From Planococcus salinarum (GTDB lineage Bacteria > Bacillota > Bacilli > Bacillales_A > Planococcaceae), in contig NZ_VIFV01000021.1 in the NCBI RefSeq assembly GCF_007004625.1, positions 1 through 53,175 of the forward strand: a stretch of DNA of 53,175 nt, in the 5' to 3' direction. The notes under the pieces are model-generated. The model saw nothing but the letters and a program-made list of their open reading frames with translations, was not told where the DNA came from and searched no databases. A program made the translations under genes and the position numbers. This document shows, piece after piece, positions 36,046-43,164 of the stretch. How positions within the stretch are numbered: the stretch's first letter is position 1; every line of letters begins with the position of its first letter.

Positions 36046-37782
36046 TTACACCTCCTCAATCTGCTGACGGAGGAATTGTTCGTTATACCATCCATTTTTC
36101 TTCAGCAAATCATCATGCGTTCCTTCTTCGATGACTTCTCCGTCATCCAGGACGACAATCCAATCAGCATGCTGAACCGCTGACAAGCGGTGCGTAGTGA
36201 TGATTGTTGTTTTCCCGGAACGTTCTTTTTGAATATTTTCGATGATCCGCGCTTCTGTTTTCGCATCTACAGCTGATAGGGAATCATCGAGTATTAAAAT
36301 TTCAGGATTTTTGATCAACGCTCTCGCAATCGAAATCCGCTGTTTCTGACCCCCCGATAATGCGACCCCTTTTTCCCCCACTAACGTATCAAGGCCGTTC
36401 GGCAGCATTTCCAAATCTTTGGTGAAGTGGGAAAGACGAATCGCTTCAGCAATGTCTTCTTCGGTCGCATCTGATTTTCCGAACAGAATATTCGCCCGGA
36501 TCGTTCTTGAGAACAGGACATGATCCTGCGGAACATAGCCGATCCAGCCCCTAAGCTGATCTTTCGTCAGATCCGCCAGTTCGATGCCATTCAGCATAAT
36601 TGAACCTTCACCTGCAGGATATTCCCTCATCAATTGTTTCACGAAGGTCGTTTTTCCGCTTCCCGTTTTCCCTACGATCCCCAGAGTTTGCCCGCTGTTC
36701 ATGGACAGATTGATGCCCTGCAGGTTAATGGAACTTGATTGTGGATATGTGAAACTGAAATCACGGAAACCGATATTTTCCGGTTTTTCCGCATATACCG
36801 GTTTCACCGGATCGACAACGTCTTCCTCGTAATCCAGGGTTTCATTTACACGGTCCAGTGAGGCATTGCCCCGTTGAAGGATATTGATCAGTTCGCCGAT
36901 TGCGAACATCGGCCAGACGATCATCCCGAGATATACATTGAACGCTACAAGGTCACCGAGCGTCATAACCCCGTCCGCCACCAAAAGGGCACCGTAGCCG
37001 AGGCCGATCATGTAACTGATCGCCGTCAGCACCTTTGTGACCGGCGCAAACAGCGCATCAATCCGTTCAACCGCCATATTCTTTTCATAGACATCATCCG
37101 TCATTTCGGCGAATTGCTGCTCGGAAGCACGTTCCTGTACATAAGCCCTCACCACTCGCACGCCGCCGACTGATTCAAGAACACTGTCGTTCATATCACC
37201 GAACGCATCCTGCGCCGATGTATAGCGTTCGTGAATTTTCCTTCCCAGTATCTGGACGACAATCGCCAGGATCGGCAGTGGAATCAATGCCAGTAACGTC
37301 AGTTCCCACGAGACGAGGAATCCCATCGCGATGATGATGGTCCCCATATATAATGTCGAATCGACAAGTGTCAATATCCCAAAGCCAGCGGTTTCCGATA
37401 TAGCCCGCAGGTCGTTTGTGGACCTCGCCATCAAATCGCCAGTCCGGTTCTTTTCGAAGAATGTCGGCGTCATTTTCAGGAAATGTCCCATCAAACTTGA
37501 ACGGAGCTGGCGCTCAATGACATAAGCACCGCCGAACAATTGGTATTGCCAGACAAAATTAATCAGATAGGCAAGAATCATTGCAACCGCCAAAATGATG
37601 ATGTATTCCCACAGCAATTCCGATGTCAACTCATTTTGCGCAATCGAGTCGATGGCGACCCCGATCAACCATGGTGGAATGATCTCCAGGACATTGGCAA
37701 TAAGCAATAAGCCGACCGCTATTGTATAGCGGATCCAATTTTCTTTAAAAAACCATTTTAATTTCCATAAAACATCAAACAT
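36046..37782 (-). CDS. bmrC: Heterodimeric ABC multidrug exporter subunit BmrC
   Basis: ABC exporter half of 578 residues, strongly similar to B. subtilis BmrC (YheI): WFFKENWIRYTIA at the start, TFFEKNRTGDLMARSTNDL, GFGILTLVDSTLYM and GELINILQRGNASLDRVNETL. Walker A GKTGSGKTT, signature ALSGGQKQR and Walker B ILILDDSLSAVD are present, with Asp in place of the catalytic Glu as in BmrC. The start is the ATG 7 nt after AAGGA. A long leader with a candidate leader peptide and terminators lies upstream, suggesting drug-induced expression as known for the bmrB-bmrCD system. Confidence 0.92.
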   Translation of the reverse strand: MFDVLWKLKWFFKENWIRYTIAVGLLLIANVLEIIPPWLIGVAIDSIAQNELTSELLWEYIIILAVAMILAYLINFVWQYQLFGGAYVIERQLRSSLMGHFLKMTPTFFEKNRTGDLMARSTNDLRAISETAGFGILTLVDSTLYMGTIIIAMGFLVSWELTLLALIPLPILAIVVQILGRKIHERYTSAQDAFGDMNDSVLESVGGVRVVRAYVQERASEQQFAEMTDDVYEKNMAVERIDALFAPVTKVLTAISYMIGLGYGALLVADGVMTLGDLVAFNVYLGMIVWPMFAIGELINILQRGNASLDRVNETLDYEEDVVDPVKPVYAEKPENIGFRDFSFTYPQSSSINLQGINLSMNSGQTLGIVGKTGSGKTTFVKQLMREYPAGEGSIMLNGIELADLTKDQLRGWIGYVPQDHVLFSRTIRANILFGKSDATEEDIAEAIRLSHFTKDLEMLPNGLDTLVGEKGVALSGGQKQRISIARALIKNPEILILDDSLSAVDAKTEARIIENIQKERSGKTTIITTHRLSAVQHADWIVVLDDGEVIEEGTHDDLLKKNGWYNEQFLRQQIEEV

Positions 37783-37813
37783 ATACAATTCCTTCTTTCG
37801 TTTCCGATTTCAG

Positions 37814-37876
37814 CTAGTCGCCTTCGAGCGCTTCCTTCGTCATAATTTTTCTTTGTTGGATTTTTTCCATTTTCAT
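37814..37876 (-). CDS. Short upstream ORF before bmrC
   Basis: ATG-AAA-ATG start region. AAAGGAG lies 3 nt before the first ATG and 9 nt before the second, so the 18-residue version (MEKIQQRKIMTKEALEGD) is better placed. It ends with TAG 31 nt before the bmrC start. It may be a translated leader that helps ribosomes load on bmrC, or a chance reading frame behind a purine-rich stretch. Confidence 0.45.
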   Translation of the reverse strand: MKMEKIQQRKIMTKEALEGD

Positions 37877-37995
37877 ATTCTCCTTTGTTTTTTATTTGGC
37901 AACTGATCCCCAGTGCCGATTATTTAAACAGCAGGTGCTGGTTAAAACTTATTAGAAATGCGACAGCGAGAGATAGCCCAAACTTGTTTGGGCCT

Positions 37996-38137
37996 ATCTC
38001 TTGCGACGAAGCAGCGCAGCGATGCAGGAGCAGGGTTTATAGCAAGATCAATGAAGTGGCGTTCTTTGCCACGCAGCTGGGCCGGCTTATGCCCCGAAGA
38101 GCCGGGCCGCTTGAGTCTGGACACCGAAATGCGACAA
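37996..38137 (+). repeat. Chimeric repeat: family A module joined to family B copy 4
   Basis: GCGACGAAGCAGCGCAGCGA (38003 on) is the 30-bp module of family A. From 38041 follows a 5'-truncated family B copy, GAAGTGGCGTTCTTTGCC through GGCTTATGCCCCGAAGAGC to GAGTCTGGACA. A separate hairpin, AGAGATAGCCCAAAC with TTTGGGCCTATCTCT, lies just left (37972-38002). The whole sits antisense in the 5' leader of bmrCD. Confidence 0.72.
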
Positions 38138-38210
38138 CGCCCCAAAACTTTCATAGGGTTACATCCATCTCACGGACTCTGCATTCCGATTAAAATCGTT
38201 TCATAGCCAT

Positions 38211-38244
38211 AAAAAAGCGCATGCCGATTTTTCTCGGCATGCGC
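38211..38244 (-). terminator. Leader terminator T2 upstream of bmrCD
   Basis: GCGCATGCCGA (38217-38227) is inverted as TCGGCATGCGC (38234-38244), and the minus strand then reads T6. No leftward gene lies upstream of it, only the leader ORF, so it looks like an attenuator. Confidence 0.85.
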
Positions 38245-38249
38245 TCACG

Positions 38250-38277
38250 AAAAAAGGACAGGTACTCAGACCCGTCC
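38250..38277 (-). terminator. Leader terminator T1 upstream of bmrCD
   Basis: On the minus strand GGACGGGT, CTGAGT loop, ACCTGTCC (8 bp, one G-U) then T6. It lies directly before T2, making a tandem pair. Confidence 0.78.
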
Positions 38278-38302
38278 CAATACTTCTAGTCACGAAATAA
38301 AT

Positions 38303-38374
38303 TCAAAGACAAAAAACAGGATGGCCTGACGTAAATATGAAATTGAATTGAGTGTTTACAAGTACTTTTTTCAT
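38303..38374 (-). CDS. Candidate 23-residue leader peptide of bmrCD
   Basis: ATG 8 nt after GGAGG, with peptide beginning MKKVLVNTQFNF and ending SGHPVFCL before TGA. It lies between a strong promoter and two tandem terminators, in the place of the bmrB leader gene of B. subtilis. The peptide is different from and shorter than BmrB (53 residues). I infer ribosome-mediated attenuation. An alternative is a free-standing small peptide gene. Confidence 0.65.
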   Translation of the reverse strand: MKKVLVNTQFNFIFTSGHPVFCL

Positions 38375-38410
38375 CGTCAAAACCTCCATTCCTTCAAATT
38401 TGATAGTTCA

Positions 38411-38440
38411 AGCGTACCACTGCCTTTTTTGAATTGTCAA
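38411..38440 (-). promoter_or_regulatory. Sigma-A promoter of the bmrCD leader
   Basis: TTGACA (38435-38440, perfect -35), an 18-nt spacer and TG-G-TACGCT (extended -10, hexamer 38411-38416) on the minus strand, with the leader ORF about 37 nt downstream. Confidence 0.75.
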
Positions 38441-38561
38441 CATTATTTTAAAAAAAGAGAATATTCTTTTAGATACTGAATGGTACGGATGGGAAGTGGC
38501 CCTCACTTTCCGGCACTGCAGCCCCATTGCACCACTTCCAATTCTTCAGCGGCATCCGAAT

Positions 38562-38587
38562 GTTTCTCTTTTCTGAATGGCGGGTAC
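38562..38587 (+). promoter_or_regulatory. Sigma-B-like promoter of the usp gene
   Basis: GTTTCT, 14-nt spacer, GGGTAC resembles GTTTAA-N12-15-GGGWAW, about 38 nt upstream of the universal stress protein start. Confidence 0.5.
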
Positions 38588-38625
38588 TTTCAGTAATAAG
38601 AGAAATTCTTAGTGAGGTGAAGATG

Positions 38626-39147
38626 ATGTTCAAAAAAGTCGCCGTGGCATACGACGGTTCAGACGGCAGCAGGATAGCGCTGGATAAAGCAATGGAACTA
38701 AAACAGGATTTTCCGGAACTGCAGTTATCAATCATCTACGTTAACGAAGAAACAGAGGAAAGCATCGGATTCATGAGTGCTGGTGATGCCTCTTCACCTG
38801 TAGTATCTTCCGAAGTCGACAGTACCTATGCACAATTTATGCCTTATGGAATCGGTGACAATAATGGGCGCCGTGTTCCGAAAGACACCCTGGAGCGCTC
38901 CTCCGAATTTTCAAAGCATATGCACAACTCTATTCAGCAGCAATTGGATGAAAAAAAGATTGAGGCAGATGTTTTGGCACTGGAAGGCAATGCTTCCAAA
39001 ACAATTCCAGCCTTTATTGAAGAACAAAAAGTTGATCTGCTCGTGGTCGGCAACAGCGGCAAGTCCGGACTGCAAAAGTTCTTTATCGGTTCTGTCAGCA
39101 AAAAACTGCTGAAAGAATCTCCCTGCTCCGTTCTGGTAGTGAAATGA
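38626..39147 (+). CDS. Universal stress protein (UspA family)
   Basis: Cytoplasmic stress protein of 173 residues. The N-terminus MFKKVAVAYDGSDGSRIALDKA is typical, and the nucleotide loop GNSGKSGLQKFFIGSVS lies near residues 144-160, so an ATP-binding Usp is likely. A middle insertion (about 58-95) makes it longer than the usual 140-150. The second of two adjacent ATGs is best spaced from GAGGTG. A sigma-B-like promoter lies upstream. Confidence 0.88.
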   Translation: MFKKVAVAYDGSDGSRIALDKAMELKQDFPELQLSIIYVNEETEESIGFMSAGDASSPVVSSEVDSTYAQFMPYGIGDNNGRRVPKDTLERSSEFSKHMHNSIQQQLDEKKIEADVLALEGNASKTIPAFIEEQKVDLLVVGNSGKSGLQKFFIGSVSKKLLKESPCSVLVVK

Positions 39148-39248
39148 CGAGGTCTGGATGCGTTGATATCGCAGAGGAATGCTTTGGGCATTTCCCCTTT
39201 CTAAGTCCAACTAACCTCATTTGTGCTATTTCCGTCACAAAAACAACA

Positions 39249-39273
39249 GTTTAATTTGCCTGGATATGGGTAA
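39249..39273 (+). promoter_or_regulatory. Sigma-B-like promoter of the ArsC-like gene
   Basis: GTTTAA, 13-nt spacer, GGGTAA: exact match to the sigma-B consensus GTTTAA-N12-15-GGGWAW, 50 nt upstream of the start codon. Confidence 0.72.
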
Positions 39274-39323
39274 ACATTACTAAATACAAGAAAACTCGAA
39301 AACAAGGAAGAAGGAGAACAGCC

Positions 39324-39758
39324 ATGTCTAAGCAAACCGTCTACTTTCTGTCTTCGCACCAGCACCGTGGACTAATGGCTGAGATATGGGCAAATCGCCT
39401 CGAACTCCCGGATTGGGAAATCCGAAGTGCCGCTTGGAGCCAGCCCTCAGTCAGCGAAACCCCTATCGAAGTCATGAGGGAAATCATCCTTGACCTGCCT
39501 GATGTCGAACCGAGATCCTACAATCACGATGAAGTCAGCGGAGCGGATTTAATCATCGCTATGCATGACGGGGAATTGGAGCAGGATGATATACCGGCAG
39601 ATTTGCCCGCTCAAAAACTGCTGCGATGGAATATTAGGAATCCTGAGCTCCGGTCTTTGGATGAAACAGAACAATGGGCATTATATCAGGAAATTTGTGA
39701 TGAAATTGCCATGAATATAAAAGGTATGGAAACTTATTTCCGTTCAAACTATATGTAA
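39324..39758 (+). CDS. Degenerate arsenate reductase/LMW phosphatase-like protein
   Basis: A 144-residue protein with the fold pattern of thioredoxin-coupled ArsC: YFLSSHQHRGLMAEIWA at the start, ADLIIAMHDG in the middle and LLRWNIRNPE near residue 92. The phosphatase P-loop Cys-x5-Arg is broken: Ser10 replaces Cys and the loop is one residue short (Ser10 to Arg15). The later redox cysteines of ArsC are also absent; the only Cys is in QEICDEI. Arsenate reductase or phosphatase activity is therefore unlikely. A binding or regulatory role under stress is possible given the sigma-B-type promoter. AAGGAAGAAGGAG precedes the ATG. Confidence 0.72.
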   Translation: MSKQTVYFLSSHQHRGLMAEIWANRLELPDWEIRSAAWSQPSVSETPIEVMREIILDLPDVEPRSYNHDEVSGADLIIAMHDGELEQDDIPADLPAQKLLRWNIRNPELRSLDETEQWALYQEICDEIAMNIKGMETYFRSNYM

Positions 39759-39798
39759 AAACCTTCACCCCGAAAAAAGGTGAAGGTTTTATTTTTTT
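39758..39798. terminator. Bidirectional terminator, ArsC-like gene / kynB
   Basis: AAAACCTTCACC (39758-39769) with GGTGAAGGTTTT (39779-39790), then a T-rich run on the plus strand and T5 on the minus strand. Confidence 0.85.
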
Positions 39799-39803
39799 GC
39801 ATT

Positions 39804-40427
39804 TCAGCGATACAGCACTGCCCGGACGGGACTTCCTTCTGCGCCTGTTATTTTCAATGGCAAAGCGGATAGTTGGTAAACTCCTGGCTCAACACCATCA
39901 AGGACAATGCCCTCCAGAATAAAACGCCCGTTTGTATTCATCGAATGATGCATCGGCAACTCCTTGCTGGTTTCCGGATCCACCGAAGGTACGTCGACTC
40001 CGAGCAGCCGGATTCCCCTTTCTTTCATCCACACAGCGATGGCCTCCGAAAAAACAGGCCAGCTCTTTGGAAAGTCCCTGCGATTCTTCCAGCTGCAGGT
40101 CTTCAACAAAACTGCGGTCACTCCATCTTCCGGTTCCTGCATATTTTCTACGCCAATTTTATCCAACCCTTGCACATCCAGCACCTGGGCGGTTGAAAGA
40201 TAAACTTCCAATGGCATTTCGTCTATCCTCAGGCCTTGATCATCATAATGAAAAGGGGCATCTATATGAGTTCCCATATGGGTGCTGGATTTCAGTTCCC
40301 CTATATTGACTGATCCGCTCTGTTCCTTGGTCACGGAAAGGGCATATTCAAACGGCCGGTCCCCCGGCCATTCCGGAGTTTCATCGTTCAGTTCCATGGA
40401 AATGTCGAAAATTTCCTTAACACTCAT
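39804..40427 (-). CDS. kynB: Kynurenine formamidase
   Basis: Metal-dependent cyclase-family hydrolase of 207 residues that converts N-formylkynurenine to kynurenine. The opening DISMELNDETPEWPGDRPF and metal motif STHMGTHIDAPFHY (about 48-61), LLGVDVPSVDP and MHHSMNTNG are KynB features. Its ATG directly abuts the kynU stop codon, so the two are coupled. Confidence 0.92.
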   Translation of the reverse strand: MSVKEIFDISMELNDETPEWPGDRPFEYALSVTKEQSGSVNIGELKSSTHMGTHIDAPFHYDDQGLRIDEMPLEVYLSTAQVLDVQGLDKIGVENMQEPEDGVTAVLLKTCSWKNRRDFPKSWPVFSEAIAVWMKERGIRLLGVDVPSVDPETSKELPMHHSMNTNGRFILEGIVLDGVEPGVYQLSALPLKITGAEGSPVRAVLYR

Positions 40428-41681
40428 TTATGCCACCACATTTCGTTCGTTGCTGTAGTTTTTATATAATTCTTCATTCATGATCATTTCAAGAATTTTA
40501 ACTGTACGTTCCACATCTTCGAACGATGTATAAAGAGCAACTGGCGCAAGACGTATGATATTCGGTGCCCGGAAATCCGGCACGACGCCTTCCGCTTTCA
40601 GCGCTTTGCAGATTCTGGCCGCTTCGGGATGGGATAATGCAATATGTCCACCGCGATCCTCATCCTGTTCAGGAGTTACATCAGTCAATTCCGGAACTCC
40701 CGCTGCCAGCCCTTTGCGCAGCGCAAGAGTCAACTGCAGCGACTTTTCGCGGACACGCGAAATTCCGGCCTCCTCGAAAACTTCAATGCTGCCCAGCAGC
40801 GGGGCCATACTGAAGATATTCGGGGTCCCGATTTGATATGCTCCTGCCCCTTCTGCTTTGGAAAATTGATGGGTCATGTCAAATTGCTTTGTTTTATCAG
40901 ACCCGAACCATCCGGCATTGCCCGGCAATAGCTGGTGATGGCGCTCATGGATGTAAAGGCCACCCGTCCCGCCAGGTCCTGAATTCATGTATTTATAATG
41001 GCACCAAACCGCGAAATCAACGCCGTCTTCGTGAAGCCGGTGTGGCATGGCACCTATCGAATGGGCAAGATCAAATCCAACAAGGATCCCTTTTTCATGC
41101 GCGGCTTCCGTTATTTCCCGAATCGCCAGCAACTGCCCGCTCCGGTAAAGCACGGACGGCAACAGGACAATTGACACATCTTCGGTCAATTTCTCCAAAA
41201 TATCCTCCAGTTCCAATGTATAGCCATCCCTGCTTTCAATTTTCCGCATGGCAATTTCCGGATTCAGTCCGCGCAGGCGGAGATGGCTTTCCACCGCATA
41301 AATGTCCGACGGGAAATTCAATTCATCGACAAGGATAACCGATCGTTCTGCTGTCGGCTGGAATAATGTCGACAGCATCTGGTGGATGTTTGAGGTGATC
41401 GAGCCCGTCACCATCACTTCATGTGGCTTCGCACCGACAAAAGGAGCGATACGCGAACTCATCTCCTCTGCCAGTGTGAACCAGGGATTGTCCCCTTCTG
41501 TCCAGCCGTCGATTCCGTAACTTCTCCAGCTATCCACCAAACTGAGCATTTTTGCTTCGGCCCGTTTTGACATGAGTCCGAGAGAATTTCCGTCCATATA
41601 AATTTGTCCGTCTTCCATATAAAACTCTTCTTTAAAATCTTTCAGCACATCCTGTTCATCCAAATCCCTGGCAGTCGCCAT
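40428..41681 (-). CDS. kynU: Kynureninase
   Basis: PLP enzyme of 417 residues that cleaves kynurenine to anthranilate and alanine. The substrate loop YMDGNSLGLMSK is near the N-terminus. The PLP region GFDLAHSIGAMPHRLHEDG is followed by the internal-aldimine Lys in WCHYKYMNSGPGG. The C-terminal APNIIRLAPVALYTSFEDV is conserved. The second ATG (41681) lies 8 nt after AAAGGA; ATG 41687 is nearer. It follows the chrA-like gene by 17 nt. No tryptophan 2,3-dioxygenase gene is in the window. Confidence 0.93.
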   Translation of the reverse strand: MATARDLDEQDVLKDFKEEFYMEDGQIYMDGNSLGLMSKRAEAKMLSLVDSWRSYGIDGWTEGDNPWFTLAEEMSSRIAPFVGAKPHEVMVTGSITSNIHQMLSTLFQPTAERSVILVDELNFPSDIYAVESHLRLRGLNPEIAMRKIESRDGYTLELEDILEKLTEDVSIVLLPSVLYRSGQLLAIREITEAAHEKGILVGFDLAHSIGAMPHRLHEDGVDFAVWCHYKYMNSGPGGTGGLYIHERHHQLLPGNAGWFGSDKTKQFDMTHQFSKAEGAGAYQIGTPNIFSMAPLLGSIEVFEEAGISRVREKSLQLTLALRKGLAAGVPELTDVTPEQDEDRGGHIALSHPEAARICKALKAEGVVPDFRAPNIIRLAPVALYTSFEDVERTVKILEMIMNEELYKNYSNERNVVA

Positions 41682-41698
41682 AGTCATCTTCCTTTCAT

Positions 41699-42868
41699 CT
41701 ATAGGAATGCATACATTGCAGCGCCGAGAATTGCGGTTATCAGAACAACAATCCAAGGGGCGAGTTTAAAATAGACTAACATGGCAAAAGCGATTACCGC
41801 AACGGCAAAGTCAGCCGGGCCGTTTATCGCTGAAACAAATACGGGATCATACAGCGCAGCAAGCAAAATGCCCACCACAGCTGCATTTACTCCCTTCAAC
41901 GCGGCTTGGACGCCGGATTTGGTCCGTATGATGCTCCAGAACGGCAATGTGCCGATGACCAGCAGGAACGAGGGCAGAAACATGGCAAAGACAGCGATGA
42001 ATACCCCCCACCCACTGCCCATCAATTGGCCCAGATAAGCTGACAGCGTGAACAGTGGACCCGGAACCGCCTGTGCCGCACCGTAGCCGGCGATGAATGT
42101 ATCGGCATCCATAAATTCAGGCACAACTTCACGTTCAAGCATCGGCAACACTACATGGCCGCCACCGAACACAATCGAACCGACACGGTAAAAAATATCA
42201 AAAATCGCATAGTAACCCGATTCGATCAGGGGTCGCAGCAACGGCAGCCCGATCAATAATCCGGCGAAAATTGTCCATGCAGCTATACCGGTCTTTTTGC
42301 CGAAAGTAAGAACCAATTGGACAGCTTCCGGCGCTTTTTCGTAGCGGTAGATGAAGAACCCGATTGACCCGGCCAGTATGATGACTGCGATTTGCGCCCA
42401 GGCTGTCGGCACCAGTAATATAGCTGCCGCCGATAAAACGGCAATAGCCACCCTTTGCCTGTCCGGCACCAAAGACTTGCCCATCCCGAGCAGCGCATGG
42501 GCAACAACGGCAACTGCCACTATTTTTAAGCCCTGGATCCAACCGGTATCAAAAGCTCCTCCTGAAATGAACATCGCAAACAATGCCAGTATAAGGACAG
42601 ATGGCATGGTGAAACCGAACCATGACAAGAACCCTCCAAGAATCCCTCCCCGCAGCATCCCAATCGAAATACCGACCTGAGAACTTGCCGGGCCTGGCAG
42701 GAATTGGCATAATGCAACAATGTCTGCATAAGCTTTATCATCAAGCCATTTCCGCTTTTCAACATACTCATTCCGAAAATATCCAAGATGGGCCGTGGGA
42801 CCACCAAATGAAGTCATTCCAAGCTTGGTGGATGCTTTTAGAATTTCCAGGTATTTATTTTGTGCCAC
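41699..42868 (-). CDS. chrA: ChrA-family (chromate ion transporter) permease
   Basis: Integral membrane protein of 389 residues with two homologous halves of about six helices each, the long-chain ChrA architecture. Half 1 carries TSFGGPTAHLGYFRNEYV and FLPGPASSQVGISIG; half 2 carries VFGGGHVVLPMLEREVV and AAQAVPGPLFTLSAYLG. The family exports chromate, but many members have no proven substrate. Location at the head of a kynU-kynB operon suggests a different, perhaps organic, anion. GGAGG precedes the ATG. Confidence 0.85.
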   Translation of the reverse strand: MAQNKYLEILKASTKLGMTSFGGPTAHLGYFRNEYVEKRKWLDDKAYADIVALCQFLPGPASSQVGISIGMLRGGILGGFLSWFGFTMPSVLILALFAMFISGGAFDTGWIQGLKIVAVAVVAHALLGMGKSLVPDRQRVAIAVLSAAAILLVPTAWAQIAVIILAGSIGFFIYRYEKAPEAVQLVLTFGKKTGIAAWTIFAGLLIGLPLLRPLIESGYYAIFDIFYRVGSIVFGGGHVVLPMLEREVVPEFMDADTFIAGYGAAQAVPGPLFTLSAYLGQLMGSGWGVFIAVFAMFLPSFLLVIGTLPFWSIIRTKSGVQAALKGVNAAVVGILLAALYDPVFVSAINGPADFAVAVIAFAMLVYFKLAPWIVVLITAILGAAMYAFL

Positions 42869-42929
42869 TGGAGCCCCTCCTTTTTCTTTATCTCCTATTA
42901 AGGATAACTGAATGCTTATGTGTTTTAAA

Positions 42930-42943
42930 TTACAATTGTGTAA
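42930..42943 (-). promoter_or_regulatory. Palindrome upstream of chrA-kynUB
   Basis: TTACA-ATTG-TGTAA within AT-rich flanks, 62 nt before the chrA start. A possible operator for a tryptophan/kynurenine-responsive regulator, without further support. Confidence 0.35.
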
Positions 42944-43042
42944 ATTTCATTTTACGGAATTATTTGTCTTTTCATTTTCCTTGCCGTATTATTGAATTAC
43001 TTTATATTTCTATATTTGTTGAGATAATAATTTGCATAAGTC

Positions 43043-43060
43043 GATATTCCGCAAAACAGC
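43043..43060 (+). repeat. Solo terminus of family A repeat
   Basis: GATATTCCGCAAAACAGC, identical to the termini at 2625 and 18174. It is preceded by the same type of AT-rich tail (TTGTTGAGATAATAATTTGC) but is not followed by a recognisable element body or second terminus. Confidence 0.72.
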
Positions 43061-43108
43061 GCCAAAGCGGCATATAAAGTATTAATCTTCTATTCAAATT
43101 ATTTAACC

Positions 43109-43137
43109 AGGAGGTGCAAACTTTGTTTCACTCATAA
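43109..43137 (+). other. Four-codon upstream ORF behind a strong ribosome site
   Basis: AGGAGGTG is followed after 8 nt by TTG-TTT-CAC-TCA-TAA, 27 nt before the start codon of the CNNM/CorC gene. Either a minimal uORF or the remnant of a displaced start. Confidence 0.3.
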
Positions 43138-43164
43138 CCTTTTTGACTGAAGCAAAGGAATTAT

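Noticed and set aside
39176..39202. Hairpin GGAATGC...GGCATTTCC after the usp gene
   Set aside because: Short stem with a bulge and only CCCCTTTC after it; too weak to call a terminator.
40838..41338. 166-codon open frame on the plus strand
   Set aside because: Antisense shadow of kynU with no domain.
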